A stretch of DNA of 52,987 nt from an uncultured Clostridia bacterium (GTDB lineage: Bacteria; Bacillota; Clostridia; Christensenellales; Borkfalkiaceae). A program made the position numbers and the translations under genes. Under the pieces are notes generated by a model. That model saw nothing but the letters and a program-made list of their open reading frames with translations, made no database searches and was not told where the DNA came from. The stretch covers positions 1 to 52,987 of the forward strand of contig CALVPS010000010.1 of NCBI GenBank assembly GCA_944354035.1, in the 5' to 3' direction. Shown piece by piece: positions 44,295 to 51,746 of this stretch (position 1 is its first letter; the number at the start of each line of letters is the position of its first letter).

Positions 44295-44504
44295 TCACGA
44301 AATATCCGTCACTTCGTAGCCCGCCTCCTTTACGGCGGCGGACAGCGCATCGGCCGAGACGTCGGCCGCGCACTCCGCAACGGCGCGCTTCTTTTTTAAG
44401 TTGACCTCCACGGCCGTTACGCCCGCAACGCCCTTTAAAGCGTCTTCGACGTGCTTTACGCAATGCATACACATCATACCCTCGATCTTTAACGTCTTTT
44501 TCAT
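44295..44504 (-). CDS. copZ: CopZ-like copper chaperone, nested in-frame start
   Basis: These last 69 residues of the copA reading frame form a complete heavy-metal-associated domain (MKKTLKIEGMMCMHCVKHVE, with metal Cys in CMHC). The ATG at 44504 has AGGGAGGA 6 nt upstream, a strong ribosome site inside the longer gene, so a free chaperone should be made as well as a CopA-CopZ fusion. In most Firmicutes this is a separate gene after copA. Confidence 0.8.
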   Translation of the reverse strand: MKKTLKIEGMMCMHCVKHVEDALKGVAGVTAVEVNLKKKRAVAECAADVSADALSAAVKEAGYEVTDIS

Positions 44505-46733
44505 AACAATTCCTCCCTGCCCGGAATTTTCCGGGCGTTTTTTTGATGATTTTGGCCCGCGCAGGAACACCGTAAGGCGCAGCGCGTTGCATACCACAAA
44601 CAGCGAAGAGCAGCTCATGGCGGCTGCGGCGATCATGGGATTTAGCGTCCAAGCAAAACAGCCCGCCGCCAAAGGGATGCAGATACAATTGTAAAAGAAC
44701 GCCCAAAACAAATTTTCTTTGATGATGCGCATGGTCTTCCGGGCAAGCGCAAAGGCCCGGGGCGCCGCGGCGACCCGGCCGCCCATCAGCACCATATCGG
44801 CGCTTTCGATGGCCACGTCGGTACCCGTGCCCATGGCAATACCCACGTCGGCCTCCTTTAAGGCGGGCGAATCGTTTATGCCGTCCCCGATCATCGCCAC
44901 GCCGCGGCGAACGCGCCCGGAGAGTGCGGCATTACGCGACTTAAGCTCTTTTACGCGGGCCAGCTTATCCTGCGGCAGCACCTGCGCATACACCCGGTCG
45001 GCGGAGATCCCCACGCTTTCGGCCACACTTTTTGCGCAGGCCGCGTTGTCCCCCGTCAGCATATAGGGCTCGATCCCCATGCGCTCCAACTCCGCAACGG
45101 CCGCGCGGCTTTCGGGTTTTGGCGTATCGGAAAGGGCGAACAGTGCCAGAATATGCGACGCGTCCGCCAAAAACAGTACCGTCTTCCCCTCGGCCGACAG
45201 GCGCTCGAAGGCCTCCGCGTGCGCCGCGAGGGGAATGTTTTGCGCAGCCAACATGCGGTCGTTTCCCAAAAAATACATACGCCCCTCCGCTTCGCCTCGG
45301 GCGCCCTGACCGATCACATATTCCACGGCTTCTGCCGTGCCGCCCGCGCCGCAATAGTCGCAGATGCACTGCGCCAGCGGGTGATTGAGCTTGCTTTCGA
45401 TGGCGTACGCAATGCGCTTTACGCGCGTTTCGTCGTCGAAGGCGACAAAATCCACAACGCGCGGCCTGCCCTCGGTGATGGTAGCCGTCTTATCCAGCAG
45501 CACGGTACGCACGTCCGCCGCCCGCTGCAGCGCCTCGGCGCTTTTAATGAGAATGCCGAGGGATGCGCCCCGCCCCGTGGCCGCCATGACCGCCACGGGA
45601 GTGGCCAAACCCAGCGCACACGGGCAGGAGATGACGATGACGCTTACGCCGAAGTTGAACGCGCGGGCGACATCCCGCGTGGTGAACAGCCAAACGCAGA
45701 AGGTGATCAGCGCAAGACCGAGCACCACGGGCACAAAGATCGCCGAAATTTTATCGGCCAGCTTTTGAATGGGCGCTTTGCTTGCGCCTGCCTCGCGCAC
45801 CATGCGGATAATGGAGGAGAGCATGGTCTCTTCCCCTACCTTTTGGGCGCGGATCTTGATATAGCCTGCGGTCACCAGCGAAGCGCTTACGGCGCGGCTG
45901 CCCGCCTGCAGTTCTGCGGGCAGGCTTTCGCCCGTCACCGCCGACTGGTCAACAAACGCGTGTCCTTCGATCACCTCGCCGTCGGCGGCGATCGATTCGC
46001 CCTGGCGCACCAAAAGCAGATCGCCCTGCTTGAGCTGCGAAAACGGGATCCGCTGCTGTTTTCCGTCGCGCTCCACGGTGACTGCGTCGGGCGCAAGCTT
46101 TAACAGCTTTTCTACTTCACGCCCCGTACGGCGCTTGCTTTTATCTTCCAGCCACTTGCCCAGCGTGACCAGCGTGACGATCATGGCTGCCGATTCAAAA
46201 AACAGCGTGGGCGTCTGCGGCGTAAGGATGGCCATGACCAGACTGTATAGAAACGAGACGGCCGCCCCCAGCGTGACCAGCGTATCCATGTTGGGCACAA
46301 GTTTTACCGCCGCCCGCACGCCGCTGACAAAAAATCGGTAATTGACGGCCAGCACGGCCAGCGTAAGGCCGATCTGAAACCCGTAGTTCAGCCAGCCGTG
46401 CGGCACGATGTTCTCATCGATCATGTGCCCCATCGCCAGATACATTTCGGGCAGCAGCAGAGCGAGCGAAAGAAAAAAACGCAGCATGAGCGAGGGCTCG
46501 CACCGCTTTTTTTTGGGTGCGGCGCCGTAATCGAAGGCGCCGTAGCCGAGCGACTGCACCGCCCCTTTGATGCGTGCGTCCGAAACGACGCTTTCGTCGA
46601 ACGTCACGTCCATGCTCTCGCCCATCAGCGACACGGAGCACGACGTGACCCCCTTCATCTTTTTTACCGTGCGCTCTATCCCCGAAGAACAGGCCGCGCA
46701 CGTCATGCCCGTCACCGAATATTTCTTTTTCAT
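44295..46733 (-). CDS. copA: Copper-exporting P1B ATPase CopA fused to CopZ
   Basis: This protein has 812 residues. It has an N-terminal HMA domain (C12-A-A-C15), eight membrane segments with the transport motif C370-P-C372 in VISCPCALGLATP, the actuator TGES, the HP motif (NHPLA) and GDGINDSPAL, then a second HMA domain at the C-terminus (744-812). The phosphorylation motif reads LLDKTATIT, with Ala417 in place of the invariant Gly of DKTGT. The C-terminal HMA begins at its own ATG and ribosome site; an A7 tract just before the junction would give a separate CopA end after a -1 shift. GGAGG precedes the start. It is co-transcribed with csoR. Confidence 0.92.
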   Translation of the reverse strand: MKKKYSVTGMTCAACSSGIERTVKKMKGVTSCSVSLMGESMDVTFDESVVSDARIKGAVQSLGYGAFDYGAAPKKKRCEPSLMLRFFLSLALLLPEMYLAMGHMIDENIVPHGWLNYGFQIGLTLAVLAVNYRFFVSGVRAAVKLVPNMDTLVTLGAAVSFLYSLVMAILTPQTPTLFFESAAMIVTLVTLGKWLEDKSKRRTGREVEKLLKLAPDAVTVERDGKQQRIPFSQLKQGDLLLVRQGESIAADGEVIEGHAFVDQSAVTGESLPAELQAGSRAVSASLVTAGYIKIRAQKVGEETMLSSIIRMVREAGASKAPIQKLADKISAIFVPVVLGLALITFCVWLFTTRDVARAFNFGVSVIVISCPCALGLATPVAVMAATGRGASLGILIKSAEALQRAADVRTVLLDKTATITEGRPRVVDFVAFDDETRVKRIAYAIESKLNHPLAQCICDYCGAGGTAEAVEYVIGQGARGEAEGRMYFLGNDRMLAAQNIPLAAHAEAFERLSAEGKTVLFLADASHILALFALSDTPKPESRAAVAELERMGIEPYMLTGDNAACAKSVAESVGISADRVYAQVLPQDKLARVKELKSRNAALSGRVRRGVAMIGDGINDSPALKEADVGIAMGTGTDVAIESADMVLMGGRVAAAPRAFALARKTMRIIKENLFWAFFYNCICIPLAAGCFAWTLNPMIAAAAMSCSSLFVVCNALRLTVFLRGPKSSKKRPENSGQGGIVMKKTLKIEGMMCMHCVKHVEDALKGVAGVTAVEVNLKKKRAVAECAADVSADALSAAVKEAGYEVTDIS
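44518..44544 (-). promoter_or_regulatory. A7 tract and hairpin at the copA/copZ junction
   Basis: On the minus strand TCATCAAAAAAACG is followed at once by GCCCGGAAAATTCCGGGC (stem 6-8 bp) and AGGGAGGA. In the reading frame the tract is A-AAA-AAA, a slippery heptamer. A shift of -1 leads to TGA overlapping the copZ ATG. It could be a frameshift or transcript-slippage site. Confidence 0.45.
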
Positions 46734-46763
46734 ACTGCCTCCGAAGTCACCGCGTGCGGCGCG

Positions 46764-47069
46764 TCAGTTCAGCTTTTTAATGAGGTCCACCGTCTCTTTT
46801 ACGATGCCTTCGTCGCCTGCACGGATCTTTTCGGAGACGCAGGTGCGCATATGCTCTTCCAGCACGAGATACCCGAAGGCGCGCATGGCGCTCTCCACCG
46901 CCGAAACCTGCACCAACACTTCGCCGCAATAGCGATTTTCTTCGACCATCTTTTTAATGCCGCTCAACTGCCCGGAAATACGGTTTAAGCGAGATACCAG
47001 CTGTTTTATCTGTTCCTCGCTCCGCGGCGTGCCCTTATAACGCATTTCACAACCCTTGCAATGATCCAT
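46764..47069 (-). CDS. csoR: CsoR-family copper-sensing repressor
   Basis: This 101-residue all-helical repressor has the Cu(I) ligands C48, H73 and C77 (RYCGEVL and EEHMRTC). The N-terminus MDHCKGCEMRYKG adds two more cysteines. It releases its operator when it binds copper. The ATG at 47069 has GGAGGGAG upstream; longer frames would run into the promoter. It lies 30 nt before copA and represses its own promoter, as two operator-like sites show. Confidence 0.94.
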   Translation of the reverse strand: MDHCKGCEMRYKGTPRSEEQIKQLVSRLNRISGQLSGIKKMVEENRYCGEVLVQVSAVESAMRAFGYLVLEEHMRTCVSEKIRAGDEGIVKETVDLIKKLN

Positions 47070-47081
47070 TTCTCCCTCCGA

Positions 47082-47098
47082 ATACCCCGTCCGGGTAT
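47082..47098 (-). promoter_or_regulatory. CsoR operator-like site 2
   Basis: ATACCCCGTCCGGGTAT is an imperfect GC-tract palindrome like site 1, lying just downstream of the -10 box over the expected start and leader. Confidence 0.6.
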
Positions 47099-47102
47099 AT
47101 TT

Positions 47103-47131
47103 ATTATACCCATAGGGGGTATATTTGTCAA
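47103..47131 (-). promoter_or_regulatory. Perfect promoter of csoR-copA
   Basis: On the minus strand TTGACA (47126-47131), a 17-bp spacer and TATAAT (47103-47108) fully match the consensus. Confidence 0.9.
47105..47123 (-). promoter_or_regulatory. CsoR operator-like site 1
   Basis: TATACCCATAGGGGGTATA is a near palindrome with the G/C tracts typical of CsoR sites, and it fills the promoter spacer, so bound repressor would block RNA polymerase. Confidence 0.8.
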
Positions 47132-47204
47132 GCACTTTTTTCCGCGCCGCATAAATTTTTCAACGCCCGCCGCGCAACGGCATTTCATCCCGCACGGCGT
47201 TTTA

Positions 47205-47500
47205 AAGCTCTGTTCGGGAGACCACGTTTGAGACAATTTCTCGTCTATGTGATCCAATACCTCTTGCTTCCAAAACATCCCGCGGTGACGATAACTGTTC
47301 CGAAGATTGCTTTTCTTTTGTGCCGTATACGGGTAGTATCCGGGAATGTCCCTGAAAAAAGTACAGTTCCGCCGCAGCTCCCTTGATATAGCGCTCACGT
47401 TTCTGCCCAAAAGCCTCGCGATTTCCCGATAACTTTTTCCTTTGACATAATATTCTCATAGACAACAGCGCTCTTCTATGGTAAAATGGCGGTAGTTCAT
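47205..47500 (-). pseudogene. IS30-family transposase, 5' fragment with internal stop
   Basis: From ATG 47500 (AAAGGAG 6 nt upstream) the frame reads MNYRHFTIEERCCL, then TGA, then EYYVKGKSYREIARLLGRNV and SAISRELRRNC, and later YYPYTAQKKSN and KLSQTWSPEQS. These are the N-terminal helix-turn-helix parts of IS30 transposases. The catalytic DDE half is missing; similarity ends near 47205 at WSPEQ. The upstream 47560-47600 has TTGCACTTAATAGTATAA, the kind of end sequence seen in this family. Confidence 0.8.
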
Positions 47501-47616
47501 ACAAGTCTCCTTTGTAGTAAAATTTGTTTTGCTACTCTATTTTTCCACAGATTTGTATGAACTCCTTTTTTTCTCTCAACTGTTGCACTTAATAGTATAA
47601 TTCACCCGCAGCAAAT

Positions 47617-47650
47617 AAAAAAGCCCTTCGGGTCTCCCGAAGGGCTTTTT
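47617..47650. terminator. Bidirectional terminator
   Basis: AAAAAAGCCCTTCGGG-TCT-CCCGAAGGGCTTTTT is a perfect stem with A/T tracts on both sides. It ends the flavin reductase/DUF1508 transcript on the minus strand. Confidence 0.92.
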
Positions 47651-47658
47651 GATACCGA

Positions 47659-47829
47659 TCATTCTTCTTCGGCGATTTCGATAATGTCGCTTGCCGCCCA
47701 GCGTTTGGTCGACTCCACGGCGCTTTCGCAGCTTGCCTGCGAATCGTAGTTGGAGCTTACGCACAGCAGCTGTTTGCGGGCGTTCAGCAGGCGGAACACA
47801 TAGTCGCCCGCCGCGACGGGCGCAAACGG
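47659..47829 (-). pseudogene. DUF1508 domain in frame after the rubredoxin gene stop
   Basis: Directly after the UGA of the flavin reductase-rubredoxin gene, in the same frame, 56 codons read PFAPVAAGDYVFRLLNARKQ then LLCVSSNYDSQASCESAVES and end IAEEE before a stop. This is a DUF1508 (YegP-like) module: YVFRL..., SxxYxSxxxCxxxxxSxK. There is no ATG or ribosome site for it in frame. It is either translated by read-through of UGA, or a domain recently cut off by a stop mutation. Confidence 0.6.
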
Positions 47830-48462
47830 TCATTTTTTTACAAACTGCGATTTGGGCGCGCCGCACACGGGACAGGTCCAGCCGTCGGGCAGCTGCTCGA
47901 AGGGGACGTCGCCGCTGTAAACATACCCGCAGATCTTGCAGACATATCTGCCGCCCGCCTCCTCTTCCGCCTGATAGGTGGGCGCATTGACCGCCGTCTT
48001 CCCCTTTAATACCTTGTGATAGTAGGCGTAGGTCATAGGCGTGCCGTCGGAAAGCACGTCCGCATCGATCACCTCACCCAAAAACACGGTATGAGTGGCC
48101 GTCTCCATGCGGTCGACCACCTTGCAGGAAAACCAGCCCTTTACCCCGTCGGGCACGGGGAGCTTGCCGCGCACCTTCCACGGGGTATCGGCAAACTTAT
48201 CCCGTTCTTTCGACGTATAAAAGCCGAATTTGCCGATGAGCTGCGGATCGCAGTCCTCGGCGAGCACACATACGGCAAAATAGCCCGTATCGGAGACGCA
48301 TTGGTTAGTATAATTGTTGCGGTTGAGCGAAACGGCAATGGTTGCGGGCGACGACGTGATCTGCATGGCGCTGTTGGCCACGCATCCGACGGGACGTCCC
48401 TCGTCCCACGACGTACACAGGTATACCCCGTAAGAGAGATCGTAAAAGGCCTTTTTATTCAT
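47830..48462 (-). CDS. Flavin reductase-like protein with rubredoxin domain (Hrb type)
   Basis: This 210-residue protein has an FMN-binding flavin-reductase-like domain (about 1-150: [43 protein letters not shown]) and a C-terminal rubredoxin (168-205: [13 protein letters not shown] and [13 protein letters not shown]) with four iron-binding cysteines. Such high-molecular-weight rubredoxins pass electrons to flavodiiron proteins that reduce oxygen or NO in anaerobes. GGGGG precedes the ATG. The stop is UGA, followed in frame by a DUF1508 segment. Confidence 0.92.
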   Translation of the reverse strand: MNKKAFYDLSYGVYLCTSWDEGRPVGCVANSAMQITSSPATIAVSLNRNNYTNQCVSDTGYFAVCVLAEDCDPQLIGKFGFYTSKERDKFADTPWKVRGKLPVPDGVKGWFSCKVVDRMETATHTVFLGEVIDADVLSDGTPMTYAYYHKVLKGKTAVNAPTYQAEEEAGGRYVCKICGYVYSGDVPFEQLPDGWTCPVCGAPKSQFVKK

Positions 48463-48630
48463 GATTTACCCCCTTTATTGTGTGCTTCGGCACCGCTTTG
48501 TCGCCCCCTGCGCGGCGGAACGCCGTGCGCAGACGCGCGGATCGCGCTCCGTCCGTCGCACGCAAAGTTGCGGCGCGCCGCGGAAGCGCAAACACCCAGC
48601 CGCCGCAGCCCCTGCCGCGGAGGACATATA

Positions 48631-48654
48631 AAAACGGCGGGCTCACGCCCGCCG
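48631..48654 (-). terminator. Terminator of yceD-rpmF
   Basis: CGGCGGGC-TCAC-GCCCGCCG gives an 8-bp stem; the minus strand continues with TTTTATATG. The gap 48463-48630 shows no gene. Confidence 0.8.
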
Positions 48655-48661
48655 CCCGTTT

Positions 48662-48850
48662 TTAGTTCTGCTCCGGTTTTTCGGCAACGACTTCTTTTCC
48701 GTCGTAATATCCGCAGTTTTTGCACACTCTGTGCGCGACCTTCAGCTCGTGGCAGTGCGGGCACTCCACCAGCGCGGGAGCCGTCGCCTTATAGTTTGCA
48801 AAGCGCTTGTTGGTTCTGCTTTTCGACTGTTTACTCTTGGGGACCGCCAT
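48662..48850 (-). CDS. rpmF: 50S ribosomal protein L32
   Basis: This 62-residue ribosomal protein begins MAVPKSKQSKSRTNKRFANY and has the zinc-binding pairs CPHCHE and CKNCGYY, so it is the zinc-containing form. GAGGTA lies 9 nt before the ATG. It is 18 nt after yceD, the usual partner. Confidence 0.97.
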   Translation of the reverse strand: MAVPKSKQSKSRTNKRFANYKATAPALVECPHCHELKVAHRVCKNCGYYDGKEVVAEKPEQN

Positions 48851-48868
48851 TTTTTATACCTCTTCCTG

Positions 48869-49276
48869 TTATTCTTTTTCCCATTCGCTGCAGGCCGTAC
48901 AAAGGAGCCGTGCGGGAAGCGCAAACATGACCGAGTCGCGCAGCAGCTCCGCAAGGGATACTTTGCCGCCGCGGTAGCCATACGCCTCGCCGTCGCCCGT
49001 TCCCGGAACGAACACGCCCTCTACCTCGCCCGTGATGCGCGCCTGCGCCTCGGAAAGACAGCGCGAACATGCGCCGGCCAGCGAAAAAGCGATGCTGCCG
49101 CGCACCTCCACCGCGTCGTCCTCGCAGATGCGATACGCAAGCTCCGCCGACACGGGTGAAGAAAAACCGACGTACGGGATATCCAGCAGCGCGCCGTCCG
49201 CATCGAACGAGAACGAAAGCGTACCCTCCGTCTTTTTTTTCGCAATACAGCCGCGAACGTCTATTTCAGGGATCAT
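48869..49276 (-). CDS. yceD: DUF177 protein YceD
   Basis: This 135-residue protein has the DUF177 features SFSFDADGALLDIPYVG, the CSRCLSEAQARI pair and a C-terminal LLCTACSEWE. In bacteria it almost always precedes rpmF, and it has been linked to 23S rRNA maturation or stability. The ATG at 49276 lies 11 nt after TATACT with no Shine-Dalgarno, so its leader is at most about 5 nt. Confidence 0.92.
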   Translation of the reverse strand: MIPEIDVRGCIAKKKTEGTLSFSFDADGALLDIPYVGFSSPVSAELAYRICEDDAVEVRGSIAFSLAGACSRCLSEAQARITGEVEGVFVPGTGDGEAYGYRGGKVSLAELLRDSVMFALPARLLCTACSEWEKE

Positions 49277-49287
49277 TGACTTACAAA

Positions 49288-49316
49288 AGTATAGGCTATT
49301 TTTCGGCCTTTGTCAA
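49288..49316 (-). promoter_or_regulatory. Promoter of yceD-rpmF
   Basis: On the minus strand TTGACA (49311-49316), a 17-bp spacer and TATACT (49288-49293). The ATG follows after 11 nt, so the leader is nearly absent. Confidence 0.83.
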
Positions 49317-49353
49317 TCTTTTTTCGGGCGGAATTTACAAGATTTTACGAATT

Positions 49354-50547
49354 TCAAAGCAGTGCGGCCGTTTCGCGCGCGATCACCAGCTCTTCGTTGG
49401 TGGGGATAACCAGCACCTTTACGCGCGAATCGTCGGCGGAAATTTCGTGCACAGAACCGTCGTTTTTAAATGCGTTTTTAGCGGGATCGAGCTTGATGCC
49501 GAACGCCTCCATATCCGAAAGCACCGCGGCGCGGATGTGCGGCGTGTTTTCGCCCACGCCGGCCGTAAACACGACCACGTCCAGCCCGCCCAGCGCCGCC
49601 ATATACGCGCCCACGTACTTTTTGCAGGCGTATGAAAACATGTTCAAAGCAAGCTGTGCGCGGTAGTTACCCTCGTTGGCGGCGGCGGTGAGATCGCGGT
49701 AATCGGACGATACGCCCGAAACGCCCAGCATGCCGCACTTTTTGTTGAGGTATACCAGCGCCTCGTGGATATCCATGCCCTTCTTTTTGCACAAAAACTC
49801 CACGGCGGCCGCGTCGATATCGCCGCTGCGCGTACCCATGGGAACGCCGGCAAGGGGGGTAAAGCCCATGGAAGTATCGATGCACTTGCCGCCCTTGACC
49901 GCCGAAATGGACGATCCGTTGCCCAAATGGCAGGTGATGATGTTCAGCGAGGAAACATCTTTGTGCAGATACTCCGCCGCCGCCTGCGACACAAACTTGT
50001 GCGACGTGCCGTGCGCGCCGTATTTGCGCACCTTGTAGGCGGTGTAGTCGTCGTAATCGATCGCGTACAGGTAGGCGTAATCGGGCATGGTGGCGTGAAA
50101 GGACGTATCGAACACCAGCGCCATCTTTTTATCGGGCATGACCGCGCGACAGGCGTTTACGCCCAAGATGGCCGCAGGATTGTGCAGCGGCGCAAGTTCG
50201 GCGATCTCCTCCATCGTCTTCATCACCTCGTCGGTGACCAGCGTCGTCTTTTTGAACGCCTCGCCCGAGGCGACCACGCGGTGGCCGACTGCGCCGATCT
50301 CGTTCATCGAACGGATAACGCCCGCCTCGCCGTCGATCAGCTCTTTTAATACAAGCTGAATGGCCTCGGTGTGGTCCTTGATCTCCTTTTCGATCACAAA
50401 CGTCTTTCCGCCCGCTTTGTGCGTAAGGCAGCCGCCCTTGATGCCGATGCGCTCTACGTTGCCCTTGGCAAGCACTTCTTCCGTTTCGATATTGATCAGC
50501 TGATATTTGAGCGAGGAACTCCCCGCGTTGATGACAAGAATTTTCAT
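49354..50547 (-). CDS. ackA: Acetate kinase
   Basis: This 397-residue enzyme makes ATP and acetate from acetyl phosphate. It shows the start VINAGSSSLKYQLI, AVGHRVVASGEAF, FDTSFHATMPDYAYLYAI, HGTSHKFVSQ, CHLGNGSSISA and FTAGVGENTPHIR. All belong to the ASKHA-fold acetokinase family. AGGGGT precedes the ATG. It follows pta by 16 nt in the same operon. No clear terminator separates it from yceD. Confidence 0.97.
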   Translation of the reverse strand: MKILVINAGSSSLKYQLINIETEEVLAKGNVERIGIKGGCLTHKAGGKTFVIEKEIKDHTEAIQLVLKELIDGEAGVIRSMNEIGAVGHRVVASGEAFKKTTLVTDEVMKTMEEIAELAPLHNPAAILGVNACRAVMPDKKMALVFDTSFHATMPDYAYLYAIDYDDYTAYKVRKYGAHGTSHKFVSQAAAEYLHKDVSSLNIITCHLGNGSSISAVKGGKCIDTSMGFTPLAGVPMGTRSGDIDAAAVEFLCKKKGMDIHEALVYLNKKCGMLGVSGVSSDYRDLTAAANEGNYRAQLALNMFSYACKKYVGAYMAALGGLDVVVFTAGVGENTPHIRAAVLSDMEAFGIKLDPAKNAFKNDGSVHEISADDSRVKVLVIPTNEELVIARETAALL

Positions 50548-50563
50548 ACCGTACCCCTTATTG

Positions 50564-51625
50564 TCAGTCCTTTACCTGCAGCGCCGTTACAGCGACCGCG
50601 CATACGATATCCGAAGGTTTGCACCCGCGGGAAAGATCGTTCAACGGCTTTGCAAACCCCTGGCAGATGGGGCCGATCGCCTGGAATCCGCCCAAACGCT
50701 CGGCAATTTTGTAGCCGATGTTGCCCGCCTGCAGATCGGGGAAGATAAGCACGTTGGCATGCCCCGCCACCAGCGACTTGGGCGCCTTTAACGCGGCCAC
50801 TTCGGGCACGAGCGCGGCGTCGAACTGCAGCTCGCCGTCCAGCGCCAGCTCGGGCGCCATCTCCTTGGCGATGCGCGTGGCCTCCTGCACGAGCGTCACG
50901 TTGTCGTGCTTGGCGCTGCCCATCGTGGAGAACGAGAGCATGGCGACCTTGGGCTCGATGCCGGCAATGTCTTTGGCGCTCTCCGCCGCGGCAAGGGCGC
51001 ACTCCGCCAGCCCCTCCGCCGTGTAGGTGGGGTTCAGCCCGCAGTCCGCAAATACCAAAACGCCGTCCTCCACATACTTGTTCCCGCCGGGAGGCGCGAT
51101 CATTAAATTAAAGCTGGAGACCGATTTTACGCCGGGTGCCGTTTTAATGATCTGCAGCCCGGGGCGCAGCGTGTTGGCCGTGGAATGGCACGCGCCCGAT
51201 ACGAGCCCGTCCACATCGCCCGCCTTTAACATGAGCGCGCCGAAAAAGGTGGCGTCCTTGGCCTGTTCTTTGGCCTGTTCGGGCGTCATGCCCTTGGCCT
51301 TGCGCAGTTCATACAGCAAATCGGCATACTCACCCAGCTTGGGAGAGGTCTCGGGATTGATGATGACAACGCCCGTCAGATCGGCGTCCGGGTTGGCCGC
51401 CCTGATCTCGGACTCCTTGCCCAGAAGCACAATGTTGGCCACGTTGTCTTCCATGCACATCTGCGCGGCCTGCACAACGCGCTTGTCTTCGCCCTCGCAC
51501 AGGACGATGGTGCGCTTTTTTTCCGCCGCACGCTTTTTCAAATCGTCGACAAGCGTTCCGTTTTCTACGATCATACGGCCGACCTTTTTTAATTTGTCCC
51601 CCGCCTTGCTCCAAAATGTCGCCAT
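50564..51625 (-). CDS. pta: Phosphate acetyltransferase
   Basis: This 353-residue enzyme exchanges CoA for phosphate on acetyl-CoA. It has DGLVSGACHSTANTLRPGLQ, LVFADCGLNPTYTAEGLAEC, MLSFSTMGSAKHDNV and LIFPDLQAGNIGYKIAERLG. The N-terminus carries about 18 residues more than the usual 330-residue form (MATFWSKAGDKLKKVGR); AGGAG 10 nt before this ATG supports the longer start, while ATG 51574 (MIVENGT) remains possible. With ackA it makes acetate for ATP. Confidence 0.95.
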   Translation of the reverse strand: MATFWSKAGDKLKKVGRMIVENGTLVDDLKKRAAEKKRTIVLCEGEDKRVVQAAQMCMEDNVANIVLLGKESEIRAANPDADLTGVVIINPETSPKLGEYADLLYELRKAKGMTPEQAKEQAKDATFFGALMLKAGDVDGLVSGACHSTANTLRPGLQIIKTAPGVKSVSSFNLMIAPPGGNKYVEDGVLVFADCGLNPTYTAEGLAECALAAAESAKDIAGIEPKVAMLSFSTMGSAKHDNVTLVQEATRIAKEMAPELALDGELQFDAALVPEVAALKAPKSLVAGHANVLIFPDLQAGNIGYKIAERLGGFQAIGPICQGFAKPLNDLSRGCKPSDIVCAVAVTALQVKD

Positions 51626-51700
51626 AAAAAATTTCTCCTATAGCACTTTATTTTTCTCCGCATATCGTGTATAATACTTGCAGAGAAAGTCTTTTATGAC

Positions 51701-51729
51701 ATTATACACCTTTTTGCAAAACTTGTAAA
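51701..51729 (-). promoter_or_regulatory. Promoter of pta-ackA
   Basis: On the minus strand TTTACA (51724-51729), a 17-bp spacer and TATAAT (51701-51706); the leader is about 70 nt. A plus-strand TATAAT at 51670-51675 may serve the divergent tmcAL gene, with a poor -35 box. Confidence 0.75.
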
Positions 51730-51746
51730 GGACAAGCGGAAAAAAA

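Noticed and set aside
47006..47200. Continuation of the IS30-like frame toward csoR
   Set aside because: After WSPEQS the translation loses all IS30 similarity and crosses the csoR promoter and start.
47830..47832. UGA recoded as a sense codon throughout the organism
   Set aside because: Many genes here end in TGA within ATGA overlaps at the expected family C-terminus, so UGA is a normal stop.
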